DNA of 41,750 nucleotides from an uncultured Gemmatimonadales bacterium (GTDB lineage Bacteria; Gemmatimonadota; Gemmatimonadetes; Longimicrobiales; Gaopeijiaceae). The stretch spans positions 1 to 41,750 of the forward strand of contig CALFPJ010000006.1 in NCBI GenBank assembly GCA_937919655.1. Reading direction: 5' to 3'. Below, in pieces: positions 24,798-34,916 of the stretch. Under the pieces are notes generated by a model. The model ran no database searches. It was not told the DNA's origin and saw only the letters and a list, made by a program, of their open reading frames with translations. The position numbers were made by a program, and so were the translations under genes. The stretch's first letter is position 1, and every line of letters begins with the position of its first letter.

Positions 24798-26384
24798 ATG
24801 ACGGGCATCTTTCCGCCGTTGCGGCCGTTCGGCCGTGCCCATCTCCTGGCTCCGACCGGGAGTGAGGCTGCCATACTCGACCGGCTGGCGATCCAGGACG
24901 GCGGGGTGCCTCAATCCGTTCTCATGGAGAACGCCGGGCGCGGCTCGGCGGAGGTCCTTGATCGCCTCTTTCCACGAGGACGAGTTGTTGGGATTGTCGG
25001 CTCCGGCAACAATGGCGGCGACGCGCTCGTACTCTTGCGCACGCTATCGGCGTGGGGACGAGACGTCCAAGCGGTGCTCGTGGGGGACCGGGCGGAGGGT
25101 GGGTCACTGCTCCACGGTTGGAGCTTTCCAGTGATGCGCGACCATGAACTCGACGAGGAGGGATGGACCACGCTGCTCAGTTCCGCGGGAGTGATCGTTG
25201 ACGGCATTCTCGGGACGGGCGCCCGTGGGGCGCCGCGGGCCCGGCAAGCGGATGCCATCGTCCGTGTTAATGGCGCCGAGCGACCCGTCCTATCAATAGA
25301 CGTTCCGTCTGGGACCTGCGCCGACACCGGTGCCGTGCCGGGCGTCGCGGTATCCGCCGACGTGACGATCGCGTTTGGCGCGCCGAAACTGGGGACCCTA
25401 ATGCATCCTGCGCGCGCGCGGGCGGGTCGTCTCGTCGTGCTGGAGATCGGCTTCCCGCCCTGGGACGCCGTGGCACAAGACGCGATTTCTGGCGTGGTGT
25501 TGACGCCGGCCTGGGCCTACGAGAACGCGCCGTTGCGAGCGGCAGACACCCACAAGAACCGGGTCGGCCGAGTGCTCGTCGTCGCGGGGCGCAAAGGAAT
25601 GGCAGGGGCTGCGGTTCTCGCCGTCCGGGGGGCCCTGAGCGCTGGGGCAGGCTCTCTGCGTGTCTGCTCATTCGAGGAGAATCGAGAGGTGCTCCAAGCC
25701 GCTGTGCCCGAGGCGATCTTCGTGGATGCCGGTGACACGGACGCGATTAAGGAGGCACTCAAGGCCGTCGATTCGGTTGTGATGGGTCCCGGACTCGGTA
25801 CCGATGCCGCGGCCAGGGCCGTGGTGCAGTGTGTGGTCTCTGGGCCTCCAGTCGCTCTTGTGGTCGATGCCGACGCCCTCAACCTTGCCGCGATAGGTGT
25901 GTTCGACCTCGCCGCTGTAGCCGCCGCGCGTAGCGTGTTGGCCACCCCCCACGTCGGTGAGATGGCTCGCCTGACCGACTTGGCTCAAGAGGTCATCATG
26001 GCTGACCGGCTGGCAGCGCTTCGGCACGCGACGGACCGTTTCGGCCATGCCGTACTGCTGAAGGGCGCCCCATCGTTGGTGTCGGGGCCTGGACACCGCG
26101 TAATGGTGGATACGCAAGGCACCTCCGATCTCGCCGCTGCGGGTATGGGGGATGCGCTGGCCGGAGTGTGCGGGACGTTCCTGGCCCAGGGACTGCCCGC
26201 CACGACCGCGGGCGGGCTCGGCCTCTTTGTCTTGGGTCGAGCGGCGAGGATTGCCGGACGAGGCGTCTCTCTCACGCCCAGCGACGTCATCCGATGGCTC
26301 CCGGACGCGCTGAATGAGCGCGGCAGTGGAATCACTGATCTTCAGCTCCCAGGTATCATGTTCGACGCCGACCCGGCGATCTGA
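24798..26384 (+). CDS. bifunctional NAD(P)H-hydrate epimerase / dehydratase
   Basis: The 528-residue fusion repairs damaged NAD(P)H hydrates (NnrE and NnrD activities). The N-terminal epimerase shows MENAGRGSAEV, VGSGNNGGDALVLL, VDGILGTGARG and LSIDVPSGTCADTGAV. The C-terminal ADP-dependent dehydratase shows THKNRVGRVLVVAGRKGM, VDADALN, ATPHVGEMARL and GTSDLAAAGMGDALAGV (the nucleotide-binding loop). The ATG at 24798 is chosen over TTG 24777. The TGA shares one base with the thiL ATG (TGATG). Confidence 0.95.
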   Translation: MTGIFPPLRPFGRAHLLAPTGSEAAILDRLAIQDGGVPQSVLMENAGRGSAEVLDRLFPRGRVVGIVGSGNNGGDALVLLRTLSAWGRDVQAVLVGDRAEGGSLLHGWSFPVMRDHELDEEGWTTLLSSAGVIVDGILGTGARGAPRARQADAIVRVNGAERPVLSIDVPSGTCADTGAVPGVAVSADVTIAFGAPKLGTLMHPARARAGRLVVLEIGFPPWDAVAQDAISGVVLTPAWAYENAPLRAADTHKNRVGRVLVVAGRKGMAGAAVLAVRGALSAGAGSLRVCSFEENREVLQAAVPEAIFVDAGDTDAIKEALKAVDSVVMGPGLGTDAAARAVVQCVVSGPPVALVVDADALNLAAIGVFDLAAVAAARSVLATPHVGEMARLTDLAQEVIMADRLAALRHATDRFGHAVLLKGAPSLVSGPGHRVMVDTQGTSDLAAAGMGDALAGVCGTFLAQGLPATTAGGLGLFVLGRAARIAGRGVSLTPSDVIRWLPDALNERGSGITDLQLPGIMFDADPAI

Positions 26385-27372
26385 TGGACGGTCCCGGGCC
26401 TACGACGGTGCAGCTCGGCCCAGGGGCGGAGTTCGACCGAATTAGACGCGCGATCGCGATGGGCGGGGCCCTTCCGACGTCGGTGCGGGTGGGCCCGGGC
26501 GATGACGCCGCGGTGCTCGAGGGTGGGTGGGTGCTCAGCACGGACCTGTCGGTGGAGGACGTGCATTTCCGTCGCGCGTGGTTGTCAGACCGAGAGATCG
26601 GCTACCGCGCCGCCGCCACTGCTCTCTCCGACCTCGCCGCCATGGGGGCTTCGCCGGTTGGGGCGTTTGTCTCCGTTGCGTTGCCGCCGGATGGCTCCGT
26701 GAATTGGGACGAATTGCAGGCAGGGGTCGTCGAGGCGTTGGCGTCCGTTGGCGCTGCGGTCCTGGGTGGAGACTTGGCCAAGTCTCCGGGCCCGCTCTTC
26801 GTGGACGTGACGGTGTTGGGACGCACCGCGTGGCCGGTCCTACGGAACGGGGCGGAGGCAGGCGACGAGGTATGGGTCACGGGTTGTCTAGGCGCGAGCG
26901 CCGCCGCCGTACGTGCGTGGACTGAGGGGAATGAGCCCTCTGCGGCGGCTCGCCTGGCGTTTGCTCGCCCGATTCCGCGTATTGCCGCCGCATGTTGCTT
27001 GGTGGAGCACAAGCTTGTGGATGCCCTCATGGACCTGTCCGATGGGCTCGCAGGAGATGCCGCACATATGGCTGCGGCGTCCGAAGTGAAAATCGTCCTC
27101 CAAGCGGGGGCGATTCCTGTGGCCCAGGCGGCGGTCGATCTTTTTGGGCAGTCAGAAGCGCTGCAGGCTGCCCTTCATGGCGGCGAAGATTATGAGTTGC
27201 TGTTCGTTTCCGGCCCGGGTAGGGTCGACCCCGCCTACTTCATGAAGCGTTTCAACCTGGAACTCACGCACGTCGGCCGCGTCGAACTCGGCGATGGCGT
27301 ATGGCTCGAACAGCCGTCGGGAAGCGTCGAGCGTCTTGAGCGCGGGGGTTTCGACCACTTCGGAGATTTGGC

Positions 27373-27376
<4 letters not shown>
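26384..27376 (+). CDS. thiL: thiamine-monophosphate kinase ThiL
   Basis: The 330-residue kinase makes thiamine diphosphate from the monophosphate. Motifs are GPGDDAAVL, LSTDLSVEDVHFRR, ALSDLAAMGASP, LMDLSDGLAGDA and GGEDYELLF, all typical of the PurM-like ThiL fold. It overlaps nnrD/E by one base and plsC by four. No other thiamine genes are near. Length fits the family (about 320-330). Confidence 0.95.
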
Positions 27377-29396
<2,020 letters not shown>

Positions 29397-29436
29397 TGCG
29401 CGAGCTTGGCAGGATTAGGGGTCGAGGGGAGGGCGC

Positions 29437-29766
29437 GTGGGTCGCCTGAAGAAGGCTATCGTCCCAGGTCTTTTGCTGCTTGCAGTCTACTATGCCGCGC
29501 TCGGCGGCGAGCATTCCTGGTTCGAGCTCAGAGCCGCGCGTGCTGCGGTGGAAGAGGAACAGGCTCAGCTAAACGAACTCCACCGCCAGATCGATTCTCT
29601 GAAGTCATGGGCGGATTCTCTTCAGGTGGACTCGGTCACGTTGGAGCGCATAGCGAGGGAACGTTTCGGACTAATTCGGCCAGGGGAGGTGCTCTATCGC
29701 TTCGAGACCCCCGCCGACTCGTTCGCGATGCCCACGGACACTGCGAACGTGAGAGCGGCACGCTAG
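29437..29766 (+). CDS. ftsB: septum formation initiator, FtsB/DivIC family
   Basis: The 109-residue single-pass membrane protein has a short cytoplasmic basic end, a hydrophobic helix (about residues 7-22), a coiled coil (AVEEEQAQLNELHRQIDSLK) and an FtsB-like end (LERIARERFGLIRPGEVLYR). FtsB/DivIC bridges FtsL and FtsQ in the divisome. GAGGGGAGG lies before the GTG. Location just after enolase supports FtsB. Its stop is only nine bases from the stop of the convergent gene at 29776, and no terminator is visible between them. Confidence 0.88.
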   Translation: MGRLKKAIVPGLLLLAVYYAALGGEHSWFELRAARAAVEEEQAQLNELHRQIDSLKSWADSLQVDSVTLERIARERFGLIRPGEVLYRFETPADSFAMPTDTANVRAAR

Positions 29767-29775
29767 GATTCGGCG

Positions 29776-30486
29776 TCACTCCACGTTCTGACTTTCCTCC
29801 ACCGCCCGCAGCAACTCCATCACCGCCTGTTCGACCTCGCCTCGTGTGGTTCTGTGGGCTCGTGCCCAAAGGGGGAGGGGCGTGACGAGGAAGAGTAGCG
29901 TGGCGGCTAGCGGCCCCAGGCTAACGGGCAGGGCGGCACTCAAGGCTGCCCACCCGACGAGCCCGCCGAGCCAGTGCAGGAAGTAGTGACCGGTGCGTTC
30001 GGCTTCGACCGTGATTTTGCCGGGTGTCCACGTTACGGTGGTTCTGCCCACAACGTGCTCTTCCTTCCAGACCCAGTGGTCTGCATCGTCTTCGGTCACC
30101 GTTCCCGAACGCGAGAGGACTCTTTCGGCGGTTCTTGCGAGTGTGCCGCGATCTGAGGGAAGCGCTCCGATGTGCGTGGCCTGCGCCGCGCTGCTCGTCG
30201 GAGCCCCAGGAATCCAAGTGAGCGGACCATCGTTCACGATCGGCTGGATTGCGGCGGCCCTGCGTACCGCGGCGGGGTCCAACCCCACCTCACTCGCAAC
30301 GACCATCAGGTCGGCCACGGTCAGGTCGTAACGCCTAGGAAGGCTGGGCGACTCATCTGATTGCGCCGCTCGCTTCAGAATCAGGTCGATCTCCGAGTCG
30401 CGCAGACGGTGCGAGTCTCCGGCGGGGACCTGTGCACCTTCCCGTTCAGCCGGAATCGGAAGGCCTGCGGAGTCCTCGTCACTCAC
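29776..30486 (-). CDS. hypothetical protein with helical N-terminus and two TM helices
   Basis: This is a 236-residue protein of unknown function. Residues about 30-85 are helical and contain LTVADLMVVASEVGLDPAAV, a pattern I have seen at the start of several uncharacterised proteins. A middle soluble part follows, including VTWTPGKITVEAERTGHYF. Two hydrophobic segments (GGLVGWAALSAALPV and LAATLLFLVTPLPLWARA) come next, then a C-terminal helix. The start is GTG, ten bases after the stop of the slipin gene, so the two are co-transcribed. Slipin genes are often paired with nfeD; this is not NfeD. Confidence 0.75.
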   Translation of the reverse strand: MSDEDSAGLPIPAEREGAQVPAGDSHRLRDSEIDLILKRAAQSDESPSLPRRYDLTVADLMVVASEVGLDPAAVRRAAAIQPIVNDGPLTWIPGAPTSSAAQATHIGALPSDRGTLARTAERVLSRSGTVTEDDADHWVWKEEHVVGRTTVTWTPGKITVEAERTGHYFLHWLGGLVGWAALSAALPVSLGPLAATLLFLVTPLPLWARAHRTTRGEVEQAVMELLRAVEESQNVE

Positions 30487-30495
30487 CGGAGCGGC

Positions 30496-31422
30496 CTACT
30501 CCCCGCCGTGGTCAGCCTCGATCGGAACATGCTCCCTCGACTTGGCCTTCGCGATGATCTTCCGGGTTGCAGCCTCGATCGCCCTGAATTCTTCACCGGC
30601 CGGGAGCGATTCGATCATGGTCTCCATGGAAGCTTGCATCGCTCGAGCACGGGCCTCCTCAGTCACAGGTTCTGCACCTTTTAGGAAGGGCGCGAAGAGA
30701 TCCATCGGAATCGGAAAGAGCGTGGTCGAGTTGTTCTCAGCCGCGACCTCGACAACAGTCTGAAGGTATCGGAGCTGCATGGCCCCGGGGAATTGCTGGA
30801 TGATCTCGGCGGCGGCGGCGAGTTTCGTAGAAGCCTGGTACTCGCCCAGGGCGCTAATGACCTTTCCGCGCCGCTCGCGTTCGGCCTCGGCCTGCTTCGC
30901 CATTGCCCGCTTCATTTCCTGGGGTAGGTCGATGTCTTTGATTTCGACACCGGTCACGTCGATACCCCAGGGGTCCGTCCCTTCATCGATGATTCGTCGA
31001 ACGTGTTCGTTGATCCGGTCTCGCTCCGCGAGGAGTTGGTCTAGCTCAGACTGTCCGATCACGGACCGGAGGGTCGTCTGGGCCAGCTGGCTGGTCGCGA
31101 AGTAATAGTCCTCGATCTCAATGACCGCCTTGGTCGGGTCGGCGACGCGAAAATACACCACCGCGTTCACCCGCACGCTGACGTTGTCCTTCGTGATCGT
31201 GTCCTGCGGAGCGATGTCCAGCGCCACGATGCGCAAGTCCATCTTCTTCATCCGCTCCAGCCCGAACGGGACCATGAAAATCAGTCCTGGACCCTTCGCA
31301 CGTGTCAGCTTTCCAAGCCGAAAGACCACGCCTCGTTCGTATTCAAAGAGGACTCTGATACTGGTAAACAGCGAGACGGCGCCGACGGCGATTGCGCCGA
31401 TCAAGATCGATCCGAAGTCCAT
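30496..31422 (-). CDS. slipin-type SPFH membrane protein
   Basis: The 308-residue protein has an N-terminal membrane helix and a stomatin/prohibitin (SPFH) domain. Typical parts are [58 protein letters not shown] and [20 protein letters not shown]. The C-terminal helix [20 protein letters not shown] and a tail rich in Ala and Glu follow. A perfect AGGAGG lies six bases before the ATG at 31422, which excludes the longer upstream reading. Slipins organise membrane microdomains. A TATTAA on the minus strand (31455-31460) could be a -10 element. Confidence 0.93.
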   Translation of the reverse strand: MDFGSILIGAIAVGAVSLFTSIRVLFEYERGVVFRLGKLTRAKGPGLIFMVPFGLERMKKMDLRIVALDIAPQDTITKDNVSVRVNAVVYFRVADPTKAVIEIEDYYFATSQLAQTTLRSVIGQSELDQLLAERDRINEHVRRIIDEGTDPWGIDVTGVEIKDIDLPQEMKRAMAKQAEAERERRGKVISALGEYQASTKLAAAAEIIQQFPGAMQLRYLQTVVEVAAENNSTTLFPIPMDLFAPFLKGAEPVTEEARARAMQASMETMIESLPAGEEFRAIEAATRKIIAKAKSREHVPIEADHGGE

Positions 31423-31533
31423 CTGATCCTCCTGGAAAATGGGGGAGGGTCCTCTTAATACAGGATGTATCTGCGCCCCCACGACACATGCCTGAATGGA
31501 GCCTGGCAGGCCGGGGCGCGGGGCGCAAGCCAG

Positions 31534-31562
31534 TTGACAGGGGTTGGTCGCAAGATGAGCTT
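31534..31562 (+). promoter_or_regulatory. candidate tRNA promoter
   Basis: A perfect TTGACA lies at 31534-31539. With a 17-base spacer the -10 would fall at 31557-31562 (GAGCTT), which is poor. The distance of 33 bases from TTGACA to the tRNA is right for a start near the mature 5' end. Confidence 0.4.
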
Positions 31563-31572
31563 TTGCCCCTTC

Positions 31573-31646
31573 GCCGGAGTAGCTCAGCTGGTTAGAGCAG
31601 CGGAATCATAATCCGCGTGTCGGGGGTTCAAGTCCCTCCTTCGGCA
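31573..31646 (+). tRNA. tRNA with CAT anticodon (Met, possibly Ile2)
   Basis: The full cloverleaf is visible: acceptor GCCGGAG with CTTCGGC and discriminator A at 31646, D arm GCTC/GAGC, anticodon stem GCGGA/TCCGC with loop ATCATAA, and T arm GGGGG/CCCTC with loop TTCAAGT. The anticodon is CAT. CCA is not encoded. It is not the initiator tRNA, since the 1-72 pair is a normal G-C and the three G-C pairs of the initiator anticodon stem are missing. Elongator Met and lysidine-modified Ile2 cannot be told apart by eye. Confidence 0.93.
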
Positions 31647-31674
31647 TTCAATAGACGCAAGGCTTTTCGAGTGC

Positions 31675-31703
31675 GGCCCCTCCTCTTGTGGAGGGGCCTT
31701 TTT
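31675..31703 (+). terminator. rho-independent terminator after the tRNA
   Basis: A perfect nine-bp stem GGCCCCTCC (31675-31683) and GGAGGGGCC (31690-31698) with a six-base loop is followed by TTTTT (31699-31703). It lies 28 bases after the tRNA and is the clearest intrinsic terminator in the window. Confidence 0.93.
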
Positions 31704-32061
31704 CGTGCCGTTTGTTGTCAGCAAGCTGCCTGGCGGGCCAGCAGAGCTAACGCGCGGTCACCGGCGTCCGCTCGGCTATGGCCTCGCCGCTTTGGAACCG
31801 GATCTCTCGAATCCCCTTTCGGACCGGTGGCGGGCCCGTCTGGGAGCCTCGTGACGAACACATGATTGGTGCGCGTTCAAAGAAAGAATTGCTACCGTCA
31901 GCCCCGGGCGTTTGTGGCCAACGGCCCCGCTCGGGGTAGGACGCGGGCCCAGCCCGTTCACGAGATCTCAGTGTGTCTTCTACTTTGGTGGAGCCAATGT
32001 CAGCACTAGATGAATCAAACGACCGGGGCTTGCCGCCGATGAAGTCTCAGGACTATTCGAA
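31704..32061. other. gene-free stretch after the tRNA terminator
   Basis: No convincing gene or RNA is seen in this 358-base stretch. The open frames are short and have no ribosome site or family pattern. The only item of interest is at the 3' end: GGTGGAG followed closely by an ATG at 31997, which opens a short frame (31997-32134) that runs into the methyltransferase gene in another frame. Confidence 0.6.
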
Positions 32062-32652
32062 GTGGAGGATTGGCCTGGATACTTCGAGTCTGTCCTGGGG
32101 AAGGGCGCGCGAGAGACACTTCTCGCGGCTCTAGATTCGTTTGCTAAAGAAGGCTTCGCCGAAGGGCTCTCGGTGGACATCGCGGCGCGAGAAGGGCGTG
32201 ACACCCTGGAATTGCTCCGACAGGGCTGGCGCGTGGTGGCCACGGATAATCACCCGGACGCGTTCTCCTTTTTGTGGTCTCGCGTACCCGAGGCGCTGAA
32301 GCCGAGGCTCACCGCGGTCGAGGTAGACTTCGTGGAGATGCAGGTGCCGGACTGCGACCTGGTGAACGCAAGCTTCGCGTTGCCGTTTTGCAAGCCGGAG
32401 GTCTTTCCTGAACTGTGGGACCGGATTGTCGCGGCGATTCGCCCGGGTGGTCGGTTCTCCGGCCAGTTCTTTTGGGATCGAGACAGCTGGGCGTCGCTCC
32501 CTGGTCGGACACACCACTCACGGGAAGATGTCCTGTCGCTTTTGGACGGCTTCGAGATCGAGGTGATGAACGAAGAGGAAAGAGATGATCCGCCCGAGCT
32601 CCGGAGTCCGAAACATTGGCAGCTGTTTCATGTCGTGGCGAAGAAGCGGTGA
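32062..32652 (+). CDS. class I SAM-dependent methyltransferase-like protein
   Basis: The 196-residue protein resembles small TehB-like methyltransferases: DWPGYFESVLG at the N-terminus, REGRDTLELLRQGWRVVATD in the motif I/II region, NASFALPFC as motif IV and AIRPGGRFSGQFFWDRD afterwards. Motif I is unusual: relatives have a glycine-rich loop like DLGCGEGRDT and this has DIAAREGRDT, so SAM binding may be weakened. The GTG at 32062 is the first in-frame start and has no ribosome site. A better-looking start (ATG 31997 behind GGTGGAG) lies in another frame, so a frameshift near 32040-32060 is possible. Confidence 0.72.
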   Translation: MEDWPGYFESVLGKGARETLLAALDSFAKEGFAEGLSVDIAAREGRDTLELLRQGWRVVATDNHPDAFSFLWSRVPEALKPRLTAVEVDFVEMQVPDCDLVNASFALPFCKPEVFPELWDRIVAAIRPGGRFSGQFFWDRDSWASLPGRTHHSREDVLSLLDGFEIEVMNEEERDDPPELRSPKHWQLFHVVAKKR

Positions 32653-32850
32653 CAGTGCGTCGTGGCGTGAGTCGATTGTTGTGTGACGCTCTGTGACACG
32701 CGCTTGCTGCTGGCTCGTGGTGATCCGCGGGACGGGCGGGCCGCTCTCCCTCAGCTCCCGCCCCTTGTGAGCAGGCGGGTCGTGCAGCAGAATCGCAGAA
32801 CGCTAGCTGGCGCGCAGGCTGCGTAGTAAACGGCGACCCGGGAGGTATTG

Positions 32851-33273
32851 ATGACGACGACACCCAAGTGGTACATGCCGGTGGCGGTCACCGCGCTGCT
32901 TTGGAATGTGCTGGGGTGCGTCGTTTACCTCGCCGACGCGACCCTCACGGCAGAGGACATCGCGGGGATGAGCGCCGCCCAGCAGGCGCTCTATGCAGCC
33001 AGGCCGGCGTGAGCTGTAGCCGCCACCGCAACCGCAGTGTGGGGCGGCGCCGTGGGTTGCATCGGTCTCATCATGCGAAAGCGTTGGGCGATGCCGGTAC
33101 TCGCGGTCTCGCTTGCTGGGATCATCGTTCAGGACATAGGGCTCTTTTTGCTGACGGACGCCGCCTTGGAGACCGGTGCTGCCGCTTTTGTGCTGCAGGG
33201 CTTGGTCCTCGTGATTGCCATTGGCTTGGTGTTCCTCGGCCGCAAGGCAAGAGAAGACGGTTGGGTCGCCTAG
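32851..33273 (+). pseudogene. small four-TM membrane protein gene interrupted by one in-frame TGA
   Basis: From ATG 32851 (GGGAGG eight bases upstream) the frame runs 53 codons, meets TGA at 33010-33012 and continues open to TAG at 33273, 141 codons in all. Both halves fit one small membrane protein: WYMPVAVTALLWNVLGCVVY before the stop, then AVWGGAVGCIGLIMRKRWA and two more hydrophobic spans. In relatives that I recall, the stop position is Trp in a PAW motif (here PA then TGA), so a TGG-to-TGA change explains it. The product family is of unknown role. Recent inactivation, a sequencing error or readthrough are all possible; recoding of TGA genome-wide is not, because other genes here end in TGA. 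Confidence 0.8.
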
Positions 33274-33444
33274 CCGGGACGTGCGACATCAAATGAAGTG
33301 CCACAGCAGCTAAGGCGCCTCAGAGCGTAGACTACTCTCTGAAGGGGCCAGCATGCGCGTGCTTCGGGCTCGGGCAGCCAGATACGTCGAAATCCCATCC
33401 ATCTACGTCGACTTCCCTATCCAGACTGTTTGCCGCGGCTAAGG

Positions 33445-33450
33445 TATTAT
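33445..33450 (+). promoter_or_regulatory. candidate -10 element
   Basis: TATTAT stands out in the 237-base gap (33274-33510) before the secreted-protein gene, 60 bases ahead of its ATG. No good -35 is found at 16-18 bases. The rest of the gap shows no gene or RNA. Confidence 0.25.
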
Positions 33451-33510
33451 CATACGCACGCCCCAGCTTCCTTCGGTGACGGGCAGCCCCTTAAGGCGGA
33501 GGCCATCTCC

Positions 33511-34407
33511 ATGACTGTTACGAAATTTTCCGTGAAGATCCAACAACGACTTGCGACGGTCTCGTTCCTTCTGGTGGCGGCTTTGTCGGTTGCGGATGTG
33601 GTTGCGGCCCAAGAATTCCCGGAACCGGGAGATGACGTGTACGAGGTGCAACTCGTCGACGGCTCATCGGTCTTCGCTCGTGTGGCTTCCGTCGACGGTG
33701 ATCGGGTGACTTTGACGACGATCGGGGGTGTCGAGATCGTGTTGAATCGCATGCAGATCCGCGAAATGCGGCTTGCCGAGGGCGGCATCGTGGAGGGGCA
33801 GTTCTGGAGAAGAGACCGCAACAATACGCGACTCTTTTTCACTTCAACCGGTCGCTCATTGGCTCAGGGGGAGGCATACGTAGGAACCTATCTGCTCTTC
33901 CTGCCGTTCGTTGCGGTGGGCGTGACCGACGATTTCACGATCGCGGCTGGCGCACCAGTGCTTTTCGGCCAGTTCGATCCGTTCTATGTGGCGCCCAAAC
34001 TTCGGGTGATGCATTCGGGGTCGGCCGAGGTCTCGATTGGGACGTTCGCCTTGTTGGTAGACGGTGAAGGCATTGGTATCGCGTACGGCGTCGGGACCTT
34101 CGGGAGCCAAGATCGCGCGATGACCGTCGGACTCGGTTTCGGCTTCGCCGGGTCGGACTTCTTAAGCCAGCCGGTCGCGATGATCGGCGGGGAAGTCCGC
34201 GCCAACGCGAGCGTCAAGCTCATCACCGAGAACTACTTTCTTCCTGGTGAAACTGGGGCCGTGATCTCTGGCGGGATTAGGCTGATTGGCGAGCGTTTCT
34301 CGACGGACCTTGGGATCATGGGCTTCGCGGGCGATGGCGATACCGGATGCTGCCTCCCGGTCGTGAACTTCTCGTACGCGTTCGGCAAAAAGGCCGGGGG
34401 TCGTTAG
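33511..34407 (+). CDS. secreted beta-rich hypothetical protein
   Basis: The 298-residue protein has a signal peptide: a basic start, the hydrophobic ATVSFLLVAALSVADVV, then a VAA site before QEFPEPG. After it comes a short domain (VQLVDGSSVFARVASVDGDR and on) that looks like a small beta barrel, then a Gly-rich region with alternating hydrophobic strands up to the C-terminal VVNFSYAFGKK. The pattern suggests an outer-membrane or periplasmic protein. The ATG at 33511 is chosen because the signal peptide starts there, with GGAGG ten bases upstream. Function is unknown. Confidence 0.75.
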   Translation: MTVTKFSVKIQQRLATVSFLLVAALSVADVVAAQEFPEPGDDVYEVQLVDGSSVFARVASVDGDRVTLTTIGGVEIVLNRMQIREMRLAEGGIVEGQFWRRDRNNTRLFFTSTGRSLAQGEAYVGTYLLFLPFVAVGVTDDFTIAAGAPVLFGQFDPFYVAPKLRVMHSGSAEVSIGTFALLVDGEGIGIAYGVGTFGSQDRAMTVGLGFGFAGSDFLSQPVAMIGGEVRANASVKLITENYFLPGETGAVISGGIRLIGERFSTDLGIMGFAGDGDTGCCLPVVNFSYAFGKKAGGR

Positions 34408-34428
34408 GAGAACGTCTGGGACGGAGAC

Positions 34429-34456
34429 GGGGGCCCACTGGGTGGGTGGGCTCCCC
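34429..34456. terminator. stem-loop between convergent genes
   Basis: GGGGGCCCAC (34429-34438) pairs with GTGGGCTCCCC (34446-34456), ten bp with one bulge and a seven-base loop. It lies 22 bases after the secreted-protein stop, ahead of a convergent minus-strand gene ending at 34611. There is no T-tract, so it may be a weak bidirectional terminator or a stability hairpin. The rest of the 203-base gap shows no other feature. Confidence 0.45.
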
Positions 34457-34610
34457 AGTGCACAGCGCGAAATATCCGCCTGCGGAGGAGGTCGAAGAGT
34501 ATTCTGATCTCTGACGCTTGGGTCTCACCCGTCTCGTTGGGCGAGCCAGGGCAGCGACAGGGGAATTCAGATAGGGATCTCGCCGGTCGAGGTGGGAGAT
34601 GACTGCCGCG

Positions 34611-34910
34611 CTATTCTTTGTCTTCTATGAAGTCATTGAAGCGCTCCTCTTCCGTCATTCGTTTGCGGCGGGCATTGTCATGGGGCCGGCTGACCTTCTT
34701 GCCGCTCGCGAAGTCAGCGAGGCGCTGCTCCTCCCCGTCGTCCCAGAGCCCGTCGTCCGCTTCGGCCGGAGTCGGTGCGTTCGTCGTGGCCATCACCCGC
34801 AGAATCCAGCCGCTCGAGATTAGCGACATGGTCATCGCGAGCTTTCCCGCGCCCTGCATGGCGCCGCCAATCTCTTGGTCTTTGGAAAGTTTGCCGAACT
34901 GCATAAGCAT
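34611..34910 (-). CDS. hypothetical protein, 99 residues
   Basis: Unknown function. The N-terminal half holds a mildly hydrophobic helix (GAGKLAMTMSLISSGWILRVM, here quoted only as AGKLAMTMSLISSGWILRV). The C-terminal half is charged, with DDGLWDDGEEQRLADFASG and MTEEERFNDFIEDKE. ATGs at 34910 and 34904 are both possible. It follows the membrane-protein gene at 34917-35429 by six bases, so the two form an operon. The gene is supported by position rather than by a known family. Confidence 0.55.
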   Translation of the reverse strand: MLMQFGKLSKDQEIGGAMQGAGKLAMTMSLISSGWILRVMATTNAPTPAEADDGLWDDGEEQRLADFASGKKVSRPHDNARRKRMTEEERFNDFIEDKE

Positions 34911-34916
34911 GTTCGA

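Noticed and set aside
31617..31865. Open frame starting inside the tRNA gene
   Set aside because: It overlaps the tRNA and its terminator and has no protein-like features.
33010..33012. Stop-codon reassignment (TGA as Trp) as an explanation of the broken gene
   Set aside because: Many intact genes here (mutS2, dnaG, recJ, rex, plsC overlaps) end in TGA, so TGA is a normal stop.
33010..33012. Selenocysteine at the in-frame TGA
   Set aside because: The position fits Trp in relatives, there is no redox motif, and I see no convincing SECIS-like hairpin just after it.
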